Shown piece after piece: positions 30,233-42,094 of a DNA stretch of 64,000 nt. The stretch is taken from NCBI RefSeq assembly GCF_019393635.1, contig NC_057862.1:264630441-264694440 (forward strand), written 5' to 3'. Position 1 is the stretch's first letter; every line of letters starts with the position of its first letter. A model generated the notes under the pieces. It saw only the letters and a list, made by a program, of their open reading frames with translations. It ran no database searches and was not told where the DNA came from. Origin of the DNA: Dromiciops gliroides. Taxonomy: Eukaryota > Chordata > Mammalia > Microbiotheria > Microbiotheriidae. A program made the position numbers and the translations under genes.

Positions 30233-31312
30233 AAAATGCCTATATGTGAAACCTCAGGGGGTAAGACGAATTGGTCTTAAGCCCAAAAAGCCTTCTTGGA
30301 AGAGCTCAAAAGGGATTTTTAAGATCAAATAAGAGAGGTAGAAGAAAACAAATGGAGAAAAATGAGAGAAATTAGAATTATGCAAGAATATTTTGAAAAA
30401 AAGAGTCAACAGCTTAGAAAATTCCTGGAAGCACAAAAAATGAATGAAGAAAACAATTCCTTAAAAAAAACAATTGGCCAAATGGGGGGGAAAGCAACTG
30501 AACAAAACAACTCCTTAAAAAGTAGAATTAGCAAATGGAAAAGGAAGTGCAAAACCTTACTGAAGAAAGCAATGCTTCAAAAATTAGATGGTCAGATGGA
30601 TGCTAATGACTCCATGATACACCAGGAATCAGTCAAACAGAATCAAAAGAATGAAAAAAATAGAAGAAAGTGTGAAATACCTCATCAGAAAGACAACTGA
30701 CCTGGAAAATAAATGCAGGAGAGACAAATTTAAGAATTATTGGACTACCTGAAAGCCATGATTTAAAAAAAAAAATTAGTCTAGAGACCTTATTCTAGGA
30801 AATTATCAAGAAGAACTGCCCTGATATCCCAGGACCAGAGGATAAAAGTCATTGAAAGAGTCCACTAAATAACTCCTGGAAAAGATCCCAAAAAGAGAAA
30901 TAGGTAATATTGTAGCCAGCTTCCAGAATCATCAGGTGAAGCAGAAAATACTGTAAGCAGCCAGAAAGAAACAATTTAAATATCATGGAGCCACAGTCCG
31001 GATTACACGGGACCTGGAAGCTTCAACATTAAAGGATTAGAGTGCTTGGTATATGATATTCTGGAAGACAAATAACCAAGGATTGTAACCAAGAAACAAC
31101 TACCTAGCAAAACTGAGCATTATCTTTCAGAGGAAAAGATGAACATTCAATAAAATAGGGCTTTCAAGTTTTCCTGATGTGAAAAATCAGAATTGGAGAA
31201 AAAATTTGATCTTCAAATACAAGACACAAGAGAGGTAAAAAAAGATAAACAGAAAAAAGATTATTCAATAAGGTTAAACTGTTTCTATTCCTACATGAAA
31301 ATATAATACTTA

Positions 31313-31415
31313 GTGCTCACTTCAGCAGCACACATACTAAAATTGGAACAATACAGAGATTAGCATGGCCCCTTCACAAGAATGATATGCAAATTCGTGA
31401 AGCATTCCATATTTT
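31313..31415 (+). pseudogene. U6 snRNA pseudogene (5' half of a U6-SINE chimera)
   Basis: Matches U6 snRNA over essentially its full length: 'gtgctcacttcagcagcaca' at the start, 'tactaaaattggaac' and 'tacagag.attagcatggcccct' in the middle, and 'gcaaattcgtgaagc.ttccatatttt' at the end. It has a 2-base deletion after 'acagaga' and several C-to-T/G-to-A changes at former CpG sites. There is no U6 promoter (PSE or TATA) upstream: the 5' flank is L1 sequence with a TSD copy. So it is a retrocopy, not a gene. Confidence 0.95.
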
Positions 31416-31598
31416 GGGGGGGCAACTAGGTGGCACAGTGGATAAAGCACCGAACCTGTATTCAGGAGGACCTGAGTTCAAATCCAGCCTTAAATACTTG
31501 ACACTTACTAGCTGTGTGACCCTGGGCAAGTCACTTAACCCTCATTGCCCTGCAAAAAAAAAAAAGAAAGAAAGAAAAGAAAAAGAAAAGGAAAGAAA
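31416..31598 (+). mobile_element. CORE-type SINE fused to the U6 copy, sense
   Basis: Starts 'gggggggcaactagg' directly at the U6 3' end and runs through the core to a long A/G-rich tail. One TSD, 'gaaaatataatactt', encloses U6 plus SINE (31297-31311 and 31599-31613); there is none between them. Confidence 0.93.
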
Positions 31599-34319
31599 GA
31601 AAATATAATACTTGAGAACTACATCTCTATTTGGGCAGATAGAAGGAATACACATAGAGGGTACAGGTATAAATTGACTTTGATGTGATGATATTAAAAA
31701 AAGTAAAGCCTGAAAAAGGAGTATATGGGGAGAAGAGGAATAGGGATGTGGATTGGGGTAAATTACATTTATTACAATAGAGGGAAAGAAGAGAGAGGTA
31801 AGCATTGTTTCAATCTTACTTTCATCAGATTTGGCTCAAAGAGGAAATAACATCCACACTCATCTGCCTAAAAAAAAAAAAAGTATCTTACCACAACATG
31901 TACACAAAAATTGATCATATTTTAGGGCACAAAAACCTCACAGTCAAATGTAGAAAGGCAGAAATAGTAAATGCATTCTTTTCAGATCATAATGAAATAA
32001 AAAAATTATATGTAACAAAGTGCCATGGAAAGATATACTGAAAAGTAATTGGAAATTAAATAATCTCATCCTAAAGAATGACTGGGTCAAACAACAAATC
32101 ATAGAAATAATCAATAACTTCATCAAAGAGAATGACATCATACCAAATCTTATGGCATGCAGCTGAAGCAGTTCTTAGGGGAAATTGTATATCTCTAAAA
32201 GTTTACGTGAATAAAAATAGAGAAAAAGGAGATCAATGAATTGGGGATGCAACTGAAAAAGCTAGAAAAAGAACAAATTAAAAATCCCCATATAAATACT
32301 AAATTTAGAAATTCTAAAAATCAAGGGAGAGATTAATGAAATTGAAGAAAAACTATAGAATTAATAAATAAAACTGAGCTGGATTTATAAAAATATCAAT
32401 AAAATAGATGAACTTTTGTTTAGTTTGATTTTTAAAAAGAAAGAAGACAACCAAATTACCAGTATCAAAAATGAAAGGGGTGAATTCACCACCAATGAAG
32501 TGGAAATTAAGGTAATAATAATTAGGAGCAATTTTGCCCAACTCTATGCCATTAAATTTGAAAATCTAAACAAAATGTATGAATATTTACAAAAATATAA
32601 ATTGCCCAGATTAACAAAGAGGAAATAAAATCTTTAAATAGGCACATTTTAGGGGTAAAAACCCATCAATGAACTCTAGGGCCAGATGTGTTTACAAGTG
32701 AACTGTACCAAACATTTAGAGAACATTTAATTCCATTGCTCTATAAATTATTTGGAAAAATTGGTGAAGGAGTTCTACCAAATTCCTATACTATAAAGCA
32801 GGAGTCATAAAAACTATTTGGTAGAGGCTAAAAAATAGACTGGTGCATCAGTGGAATTAGGTACAGGAGATACAGTAGTAAATGACTATAATAATCTACT
32901 ATTTGATAAATCTAAAGATTTCAGCATCTCAGATAAATATCTCACTATTTGACAAAAACTGCTGGGAAAACTGGAAGATAGTATGGCAAAAACGAGGCAT
33001 AGACCAACATCTTACACTGTATACTAAAATAAGTTCAAAATGGCAAATTAACAAAGGAAGGAATAGTTTACCTCCAAGATCTATGGAGAGGAGAAGAATT
33101 TGTCACAAAATAAGAGACAGAGAATGTTATGAAATGCAAAAATGGATCATTTTGATTACATTAAATTAAAAAGGTTTTGTACAAACAGAAGCAATGCAGC
33201 CAAGATTAGAAGGAAAGCAGAAAGCTGGGAAATAATTTTTATTGATTAAAAACCTCATTTCTAAAATATATAGAGAACTAAATAAAATTTATAATACAAG
33301 TCATTCCCCAATTGAGAAATGGTCAAAGGATATGAACAGGCAGTTTTCAGAAGAAGAAATTGAAACTATTTACAAATGAAAAAATGCCCTAAATCCCTAT
33401 TGATTATAGAAATGCTAATTAAAACAACTCTGAGGTACCAACTCATACCTATCAGATTAGCTAATATGACAAAAAAGGGATATAATAAATGTTGGAGAAC
33501 ATGTGAAAAAATTAGAACACTAATGCATTGCTGGTGGAATTGTGAACTGATCCAATCATTCTGGAGAACAATTTAGAACTATGCCCAAAGGGCTTTGGGG
33601 CCCTTCAACCCAGTAATACCACTACTAGGTCTATATCCTAAAGAGATCATTAAAAGGTTAAACAGATCCACATGTACAAAAATATTTGTAGCAGCTCTCT
33701 TTGTGGTGGCAAAAAATTGGAAATTGAAAGGATGCCCATCAATTTGGGAATAGTTGAACAAGTTGTGGTATATCGATGTGATGGAAAAATATTGTACTAT
33801 AAGAAATGATGAGTAGGCAGACTTCAGAAAAACCTAGAAAGACTTAAGTGGACTGATGCTGATATATATATATATTTTAAAAAGGGAACATATATATACA
33901 GTAACAGAAACATTGTGTAATGATCAACTGCTATAAGCTTAGCTCTTATCCACAATACAATGACCCAGGACAATTTCAAAGGATTTATGATGGAAAACAT
34001 TCTACATATCCAGGAAAAAATAACTGTGGAATCTGAATCCAGATTGAATCATACTATTTGTACTTCTTTTGTTCTTTTTTAAGGTTTTTCCCTTCTATTC
34101 TGATTCTTCTTACACAACATGACTAATGTGGAAATATGTTTAATATAATTGTACATACATAGCCTATATCAGATTGCATCCTGTCTTGGCAAAGAGGGAG
34201 GGAAGGAGAAAAATCTGGAACTCCAAATCTTATAAAAATAAAACCTGAAAAAATACTATTGTTTGAAAAAAAAAGAAATGGTGAGGGGTACAGTTTAAAA
34301 AAAAAACAGGGCAAGACCA

Positions 34320-34712
34320 CTATGAATTGATGCAAAGTGAAGTGAGAACTGGGAGATCATTGTGCATAGTAACAGCAATGTTGTAATGTTGATCAACTAT
34401 GAAAGGCTTGGTTACTCTGATTAATATAATGATCCAAGACAACTCTACAGGATTCCTGGTGAGAAAATGCTATTCAACTCCAGAGAGAGAACTGATGAAC
34501 TCTGAGTACAAACTGAAGTATAATTTTCTTACTTTTTTTTTGCTTTTTAAAAAAATATGGGTCATATAAAATGTTTTTCATGATTTCACATGTATAATTC
34601 ATATTATATTCCTTGCCTTATCAGTGGGTGGGGGATGGAGTGAGAGAATTTGAAATTTAAAAAGAAAATAATGTTTAAAATAAAGAATAATTTTTAAAAT
34701 GAAAAAAAAAGA
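34320..34712 (+). mobile_element. L1 3' end, sense, different subfamily
   Basis: ORF2 C-terminal remnants ('gcaaagtgaagtgagaact', 'gatccaagacaa') and a 3' UTR ending in 'ggtgggggatggagtgagag' and an A-rich tail. It follows the preceding L1 tail directly. Confidence 0.75.
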
Positions 34713-35572
34713 AAACACCAATGAGGTCACAAAGAGTAGTATATGACTGAAATAACTGAGTCACCACAACAAAAACAGTTTAAAAAGCAGAAAAATTGAG
34801 AAACCTTCAAAATTTTGTTTTTTATTAGTCATATTGGAAAAGACCTTAGTTTTTTTTATTTTGGATTATGGAAATTACACGTATCTGAGGAAAAGATTTG
34901 GGTAATAGAAACATGCAGTTGGTGAAAACAAAAAAAAAACTGGAAAGCTGAATCTAAAGAATCTTCTTTATTTTTTTTTTTTGTTGTTTGTTTGTTTTGC
35001 AGGGCAGTGGGATCTTCTTTTAAGATCTCAAACAGATTTTTTATTAAATCTCTTATGATTTCCTTTTCCTTTTTATGCTTCTCTTGAGTATTATATTTGA
35101 AAGACAGATTTTCTATTCAGCTCTGTTCTTTCACCAAGAATGCCTGAAAATCTTCTCTTTCATTGAAAGCCAATTTTTTCCCCATAAGGATTATGTTCAG
35201 TTTTGCTGGGTAGGTGATTCTTCGTTTTAATCCTAGTTGCTTTGCCCTCCAGAATATCATATTCCAAGTCATCTGACCTTTTAATGTAGAAGCTGCTAAA
35301 TTTTGTGTTATCCTGACTATGGCTCTACAATACTTGAATTGTTTCATTCTGGTTGCCTACAATATTTTCTCCTTGATCTGGCAGCTCTAGAATTAGACTA
35401 TAATATTCCTGTGAGTTTTTATTTTGGGAACTCTTTCAGGAGGTGATGCATGAATTCTTTCAATTTCCATTTTACCTTCTAGATCGAGAAGGCAATTTTT
35501 CTTGATAATTTCTTGAAATATGTTGTCCAGGTTCTTTTTTGATCATAGCTTTCAAGTAGTCCATTAATTTTT

Positions 35573-35751
35573 TGGTTTTTTTTGTTTTTTGGGGGTTTTT
35601 TTGTGGGTTTTTTTTGTGGGGCAATGGGGGTTAAGTGACTTTCCCAGGGTTACACAGCTAGTAAGTGTCAAGTGTCCGAGGCCGGATTTGAACTCAGGTA
35701 CTCCTGAATCCAGGGCCGGTGCTTTATCCACTGCACCACCTAGCTGCCCCC
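35573..35751 (-). mobile_element. CORE-type SINE with perfect TSD, antisense
   Basis: Flanked by the 15-bp 'agtccattaattttt' (35558-35572 and 35752-35766). Long G/T-rich tail complement. Confidence 0.95.
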
Positions 35752-35889
35752 AGTCCATTAATTTTTAAATTATCTCTCCTGTTTTCTAGGTGAGTTGTTT
35801 TTCCAATGAAATATTTCATGTTGTCTTCTATTTTTTCATCTTTTCATTTTGTTTTATTGTTTCTTTATTTCTCATAAAGTCATTAGCTT

Positions 35890-36118
35890 TGTGGTAAGAT
35901 TATTGGAATTTGGCAGAACTACTGGGATGAGCCAAACCTGGCCTGCCCTGAGTGAAGTGTGCTGCTGATGTTAGCAGGAGAAACCACTCTCCACAGGCAG
36001 TTTTGAAGGACCTCCCCTTTTGGGGAAGGAAGAGTAAACACTTGCTGAGGTGAGTCTAAGTCTCTTCTGGAGTGACTCTCTTCCAGTGTGAGCAGCAGGA
36101 GCAAATTTGGCCCACACA
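35890..36118. mobile_element. 229-bp unclassified insertion with 4-bp TSD
   Basis: Begins 'tgtggtaagatt', ends 'tttggcccacaca', and is flanked by 'gctt' on both sides (35886-35889 and 36119-36122). Removing it and one TSD restores uninterrupted L1 ORF1 sequence, as in the homologous stretch near 20360-20390. TG...CA ends plus a 4-bp duplication fit a small solo LTR. There is no clear polyadenylation signal, and terminal inverted repeats are limited to about 4 bases. Confidence 0.6.
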
Positions 36119-36343
36119 GCTTCTATTTGCTCAATTCTAGTTTTTAAGAAATTATTGTCCTCAGTGAGCTTTGGTGCATCCTTTTTCATTAGGCCAATTC
36201 TATTTTTAAGGAGTTTTTTTCTTCAATGAATTTTTGTGCCTCTTTTTCCATTTGACCACTTGTGCTTTTCAAGGCATTCTTCTCCTCATTGGCTTTTTTA
36301 AACCTCCTTTACAATTTGTATTTTTACCATTTACCTGTGTTTT

Positions 36344-36501
36344 GTTTTGTTTTGTTTTGGTTTTTTGCAGGGCAATGGGGGTTAAGTGACTTACCCAGGG
36401 TCACACAACTAGTAAGTGTCAAGTGTCTGAGGCCGGATTTGAACTCAGGTACTCCTGAATCCAGGGCTGGTGCTTTATCCACTGTGCCACCTAGCCGCCC
36501 C
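36344..36501 (-). mobile_element. CORE-type SINE with TSD, antisense
   Basis: Flanked by 'tacctgtgtttt' (36332-36343 and 36502-36513), in the ORF1 coiled-coil region. Confidence 0.94.
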
Positions 36502-37528
36502 TACCTGTGTTTTTTAAGGTGTTAATTTCTTCAGTATTTTTTGTGTCTCCTTTACCAATCTATTGACTCTTTTTTCCCTTATTTTCTCACATCACTATAA
36601 TTTCTTTGCCCAATTTCTCCTCTACCTCTCTTACTCGATTTTCAAAATCCTTTTTGAGCTCTTCCATTTCCTAAGACCAATTCATTCTTTTCTCGGAGGC
36701 TTTGGATATAGGAACTTTGACTTTGTTATCTTCTGATTGTGTGTTTTGATTTTTCTTGGCCAGATTTTTTTCTTGTTTTTCTTGTTTGCTCATTTCCCCA
36801 GCCTATTTCTTGACTTTTTACTCTTTGTTAAAGTGGGGCCTGCTTTCAGTATGGAGGGATTTCATGCAGCTGTTTTTCAGGGATACTCCCAGGAATCTGT
36901 AACTTTTCATTTCTCCAAAGTTGGTATGATCTAAAGAGAGTTGTGTTTAACCACTCTCCTGGCCTATGATGTGAACTGTGAGTGACCACAAGTATTCTTT
37001 TCTGCCCTGGAACTGTGACAAGGGTCCCTGCTCAACTGTGAATACAAGCTCTGGTGCACTAGTGCTCCTCCCTACTTTGGGACTGCCACCCATGACTGCA
37101 AATGGGATCTGAGTGTGGGCAAAACAGAGTCCTGCCTCAGCGCCAGCAAAGAGACCCTTGTAATCTCCTTCTGACCAGTCCTTTGACCCACACAGATGGT
37201 AAGTCTGTGGGTGAGAGTCCCAGAATCAGCCACTGCTGCTGCTGATTCAGTGGCTCTGAAGGCCTGCTCTTGACTGCCTTGGGCCTGGTCTGTGCTGATG
37301 TAGCCTGTGCTTCTGGACTGTGCTCCACTGACCCAGGTGCAATAGACCTTTCCTGCCAGCTTTCTAAGTTGTCTTTGGCTGGAAAATTATTTCATCCTGA
37401 CCTTTTGTGGGTTTGGCTACTCCAGGAATTATCTTATGGCATTATTTAAAGGTATTTGTAGGGGTTTGGGAGAGAACTCAGGCTCTTTTCTCCACCTACC
37501 ATCTTTCCTCCACCATCTCGGCTCCCTC

Positions 37529-37921
37529 CTATTCCCTATTCTTCCCACCTTTCTAAGAGTCCCTACGTTATCCTCTATTCCCACTCTCCTAAACTTTAAT
37601 CTGCACACTCTTCTAAAAACCCCTTCCTCACCCTATCCCCCAGTTCTCTCACCTTTTTACAAATCCAGAAGACTTCTGCATCCCTGCAGATTATTTCCTC
37701 TTCAACCCAGATCCAGTTAGAGTAAAGTTCCAATATTACTACTACAACACTACTTGATTCCTCTGTATTAGTTCTTTATTTTAGGTACCATTTTTATGGG
37801 ATAATTGCTCCTTTTTACCTTTTCCTACCCAATTTTGTTTTATAGGGTTACTATCAGCTCCAACCTTTCTTTCAAACTATCCTTATAATTATGACATTTT
37901 TAGGAATGCTGATATATAGAT
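37529..37921. other. Pyrimidine-rich unassigned sequence
   Basis: C/T-rich sequence without a convincing gene or named repeat. Confidence 0.4.
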
Positions 37922-38332
37922 TGTAAGGGGCTAAAATTCTAGCTATACTATCTAAAATCTAATGAGTGGTCACCAATAAATTATAAGCTTTAGCAAGAGT
38001 ATTTAAGTGTTTAAGTATTTATTAAAGAGCATTAGGATCAGAGAGAAAGGTAAAAATCTATTTCCAAGAGACCCCATCATCCAACCTGCCATGGCAAGGT
38101 CTGGAACAAGAAGGACCCAACGCCTCCTGTGAAGCTGGGAACATCCCCCCCCCCCCACATGCACACACAGCTCCAAGCTAATTGGCTGGCAGCTTTGATA
38201 GACAGCACCCACGGGCAAACATCACTTCCTGATGTCAAGGACCTGACTGCATGGCTCCTTAGACGCCTTCTCCTCATGGTGGAGCTTTCCTACAGTCAGT
38301 CTCCAGCAGGTGGCATCATTCCAATCATTACA
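37922..38332 (-). mobile_element. Solo LTR, antisense, 4-bp TSD
   Basis: On the minus strand it starts 'tgtaatgattggaatg' and ends 'agccccttaca' (411 bp). Polyadenylation signal aataaa (complement near 38022). Flanked by 'agat' at 37918-37921 and 38333-38336. No internal retroviral sequence, so a recombined solo LTR. The family differs from the TGTYATGGG LTRs. Confidence 0.85.
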
Positions 38333-38430
38333 AGATACACATGTATATGTGCATACATGCACACATATACACATATGCATATAAACATGTACATATATGC
38401 ATATGTATACAAATATAAACATATATTAAA
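38333..38430. repeat. AT/GC-alternating microsatellite-like tract
   Basis: Irregular 'acatatatgc'-type alternating purine-pyrimidine run adjoining the solo LTR. Confidence 0.8.
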
Positions 38431-38469
38431 CAGTTTGGCCTTAATGAGTCCTTTGTATTAATGAGACTT

Positions 38470-39090
38470 TATTGGGTTTTTAAAATATTTCTTCTGGATT
38501 TTATGTGTCAATTTCCACTGAGTTCTGGTCTTATTGTCACAACTACCTGAAACTCTTTGAGTTCATCAAAAATCCACTTTTTTCATTCAGGATTATACTC
38601 AGTTTTGCTGAGTAAAAAGTTCTGCTTGATCACAGCCCCAGGTCTTTTGCTCTTTGAAATATAATGTTCCACCTCTGAGGTACCACTTCACACTTATTGG
38701 AGTGACAAATATAACAAAAAGGGGAGGGGATATTGGATGTTGGAGGGAATGTGGGAAAACTGGGACACTAATCCACTGTTGGTGGAATTATGAACTGATC
38801 CAATCATTCTGGATAGCAATTTGGAACTATGACCAAAGGGCTATAAAACTGTGCATACCCTAGCAGTAATACCATTGCTAGGTTTATATCCCAAAGACAT
38901 CCTAAAAAAGAGAAGAAGACCAAGTTGTACAAAAACTATTTATAGCAGTTTTTTTTGTGGTGGCTAAGAATTGGAAACAAAGGAATGCCCCTCAATTGAG
39001 GAATGGCTGAACAAGCTGTGGTATATGACTATAATGGAACATTATTGCATTAAAAGATATGACAAGCAGGATGATTTCACAAAGAAAAGT
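38470..39090. mobile_element. L1 fragment with 5' inversion
   Basis: 38470-38668 is antisense ORF1 C-terminal sequence. 38670-39090 is sense ORF2 C-terminal sequence, with 'ELIQSFWIAIWNYDQRAIKL' readable on the plus strand. The switch is abrupt after 'atgttccacc'. The sense part stops before the 3' UTR. Confidence 0.75.
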
Positions 39091-39982
39091 AATTCTTTCC
39101 CTCAATCTCTTTATTGTTTCTCTTTTCTTCCTCTCCATTCTATATTCTTTAATTCATGGCCTTTATACTTGGTCCTCTCTATTACTCATGGAATTAAAAT
39201 TTTGGGTCTCCCCTTCAAAATACTTTCTGTAATTGCCCTATAGAACTTGACTTCCTATCCTATTTTTGCTGTTGTACATTACTCTGAAAAATATCAAATC
39301 ATCCCTTCATATCAAATTGAGAGAATATTGTCCCATAGTAGGATTCTTCCTATAATCCAGTTCATTACTGACCATTTCCCTGTTCTTGAAAAAATTTCCC
39401 CCATTTAACTCAAAATCTCTCCCCTGGGTCCATGCTTTTTTACTCTTTGGGGTGCCAGTTACTCCAGGAGCTCCGATGTCCCCTTTTCTGTGGCAGAATG
39501 AATGGTCTCTCTAGGCAACTCCTGTTACATAATACCTTTCTTCGTCCATTGGATTATTAATCATTGGCATCTCCTCAAGTATCGAAACAAAGTTTTCCCT
39601 ATTTATCATAATTCCCCCTTTTCAATCTCTACTTTTGCCTTTTTGCCATCCTCCTGGAGGATTACTTTTTCTTGAGAGACAAGAGGAGTAATTTATCCTT
39701 CTTTGACTTGATATGGGTACAATCACAGTTTTCCCCCATCTTCTTTCTTTTCTCCCTTTTATGCACCAGTCCATTTTGTAATGTAGTACCACAAAAAGTC
39801 ATTGCTTCATGAGTAGGCAGGGTTCTATGAAGTTTAGTCCATGATATTTCAGGCCTGTTTATCCACTATCACTTATTTGACTTCTTATTTCATCATAATC
39901 TTCCCATATAGATTTAGAAAGTTTCTTAATAGTCTCTCTGTTGTTATTTTGTTCTTTTGCTTGGTTAATTCATTTATATTTA
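39091..39982. other. Unassigned sequence
   Basis: No gene, splice structure or repeat recognised. Confidence 0.4.
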
Positions 39983-39996
39983 TTGTATCTTGTCTA

Positions 39997-40148
39997 CTTT
40001 TTTTTTTTTTTTGGTGAGGCAATTGGGGTTAAGTGACTTGCCCAGGGTCACACAGCTAGTAAGTGTCAAGGGTCTGAAGCCAGATTTGAACTCAGGTCCT
40101 CCTGAATCCAGGGCCAGTGCTCTATCCACTATGCCACCTAGCTGTCCC
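39997..40148 (-). mobile_element. CORE-type SINE with TSD, antisense
   Basis: Flanked by 'ttgtatcttgtcta' (39983-39996 and 40149-40162). Confidence 0.95.
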
Positions 40149-40162
40149 TTGTATCTTGTCTA

Positions 40163-40640
40163 GATGTTTGAAAAACAAACCATGAGGACTGGTTTTCTTT
40201 CTAATAATATTTGAATGCATCTTTTTGAGCAAAACCCACCTTTTTCACTTATACTTAGACTAAGTTCCTGTTTTCTTCAGACCATATTGTTCTATTCTCT
40301 TCTGAATTCCTGGTGGGTAAAGAATAGTCACATTACTCAGATTTCTATTGCTTTGTATTTAAGAGTCTTTCTCCTGGTCTCTTGCAGAATTTGTAGTTTC
40401 TCACATAAACTGTTAAATTTAAACATTTTTTGTCTTGGGAGTTTGTAGTCTTGTTTGTTTGTGTCTTTATTTTTCCTGGAGTTGATTAATTGATTTTTTT
40501 TTTCAAACGGCACTTTCTTTTTTTGTGTGTTCAGATGTTCTGTTATTTTATTATTTTGTTATTTTATTATTATGTTATTTTATTATTTCTTGTATTATGG
40601 TGGTCAAGTTTTTTGACCATGTCTCTTTTGGGAGACCTAT
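40163..40640. other. T-rich unassigned sequence
   Basis: Includes a short (ttatttta)n-like tract at 40540-40592. No gene seen. Confidence 0.4.
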
Positions 40641-40649
40641 CATTCTTTT

Positions 40650-40820
40650 TTTCTTCAATCATAAAAGTATTCTATTATTTTCCAGTTACATGTAAAGATA
40701 ATTTTCAACATTTGTTTTCATAAGATTTTTAGTTCCAAATTTTTCTCTCTCCCTTCCTTTCCTCCCCCCTCCCCAAGACAGAAAGCAATATCATATAGGT
40801 TATATATTTTGGATGCAAGT
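40650..40820 (-). mobile_element. L1 3' UTR fragment, antisense
   Basis: 'ttccagttacatgtaaagat', 'ttttcataagattttt' and the C/T-rich 'ccttcctttcctcccccctc' tract match the complement of L1 3' ends here (compare 18580-18700 and 53440-53530). Confidence 0.8.
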
Positions 40821-41348
40821 GTAGTCATCTCTCTCAGTACAATCTAGCCCAACCCACCATGATAAAGGACAAGGAGAAAGCATTAACCACCCACTCCCTC
40901 AGATATATCCTTAAAAACTGGAACAAATTGGATTTGGAATTGTAACACCAAATGGCCATTATCTGTTGGACAGAGGACAATTAAGGTAGACAGTCCTTCT
41001 GATCAGTCCCTACAGTACATGGGATGGATTCTAATAAGCTAGACAGGAAGAAGTAACATTTAATATTTGTTAAGAGTGCTATCTCACAGTCGTTGGTTTG
41101 TTTGTGCATCTTATGTGTATCTATGAGGTCAAGCATTGTACTTGTGTGTCTGAATGGAAAGTTTTTTTGGTTTAATTGCTAAGATCTCTTTATGTTCCTG
41201 AGCTGTAACCAGACTGGGAAGGTGGGGAAAGGGAAGACTCTGAGTGTAGCATGTCTTTACAGACTCAGTGTTTGAACTTGGCTTTGGAATGTAAATTTTC
41301 TGCTAGGCATTCATAGCCTTGGATGATCATTGTGAAAGCTGGTTTTTT
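40821..41348. other. Unassigned sequence
   Basis: No gene or named repeat recognised. Confidence 0.4.
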
Positions 41349-41361
41349 AAAAGTAACTAAT

Positions 41362-41512
41362 TGGGCAGCTAGGTGGCTCAGTGGATAAAGCACTGGCCCT
41401 GGATTCAGGAGGACCTGAGTTCAAATCCGACCTCAGATACTTGATACTTACTAGCTGTGTGACCCTGGGCAAGTCACTTAACCCTCATTGCCCAACCAAA
41501 AATTAAAAAAAA
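41362..41512 (+). mobile_element. CORE-type SINE with TSD, sense
   Basis: Head 'tgggcagctaggtggctcag' to an A-rich tail, flanked by 'aaaagtaactaat' (about 41349-41361 and 41513-41525). Confidence 0.95.
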
Positions 41513-41525
41513 AAAAGTAACTAAT

Positions 41526-42094
41526 GTTGGTGAAGGCTCTCCTACTCTGTCCCAATATTGTTTTAAGGTACTATGTTTCTAAGTTTTCTTATAGTGTATA
41601 ATTTGGTTACCATTAAAAAGGGAATGAATGGATTAGGAAGCTGTTGGTTTGCTCACCACATGTTCTGAAGTACTATGATTAAGAACTTATACTATTAACT
41701 AAGCTATTTGGAACTGTTATTTTAGTCAGGTCAGAGAAACAAAAAGCAAATAGAAAGAAAACTGTATCCTGTTTGAACTGAAAGTACGAACAGAATTTGA
41801 GAGTAAACAATTTGGAACCTTTTGAGGAAAAAAAAAAGAGTGTACTATCACTTTAAGTGCCTGCTGTGTGAATCTGGGAAGAACCAAAAAGTAATTGAGT
41901 AGTTGGATATTTACAGAGTCTTGAGGTATGTGTGTGTGTGTGTATGTTAAAATTGGAAACAAATGAGACTCCTATCAAAATTATATGAGACTCCTAGACA
42001 AAAAAGAAGAATTTTAGAAAAAAGCGGAAGGTTGGTACCTTGTAGATTCTCCTTAATTTGTAAATTTGCTAGGTTTCTTGAAAACATCAGTGTG
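41526..42094. other. Unassigned sequence
   Basis: No gene recognised. The short frame at 41726-41962 on the minus strand has no family features. Confidence 0.4.

Larger units (their letters stand above)
29220..34265 (+). mobile_element. Old L1, sense, nearly full length but degraded
   Basis: Its 5' terminus 'gggggagcaaagatggcaga' is followed by a 5' UTR to about 29840 and ORF1 (about 29850-31260) with stops. An inter-ORF region and ORF2 (about 31800-33850) follow, also broken: the EN part around 31800-32160, RT-region remnants around 32250-32880 and the C-terminal region at 32930-33850. The 3' UTR ends near 34265 in an A-rich tail. The longest ORF1 piece is 30362-30700. It hosts a SINE pair (29908-30232) and a U6-SINE chimera (31312-31598). 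Confidence 0.85.
35010..37528 (-). mobile_element. L1/HAL1 5' half (ORF1 and 5' UTR), antisense
   Basis: Minus-strand ORF1 C-terminal domain (35060-35350), RRM-like region (35350-35850), coiled-coil region (36110-36700) and 5' UTR (36770-37528) ending 'ccaccatctcggctccc'. No ORF2 or 3' end is attached, so I cannot say whether the source was L1 or HAL1. Interrupted by two SINEs and one unclassified 229-bp insertion; frames are broken. Confidence 0.85.

Noticed and set aside
31313-31415. Functional U6 snRNA gene
   Set aside because: Internal deletion, CpG decay, no U6 promoter upstream, flanked by a retrotransposition TSD.
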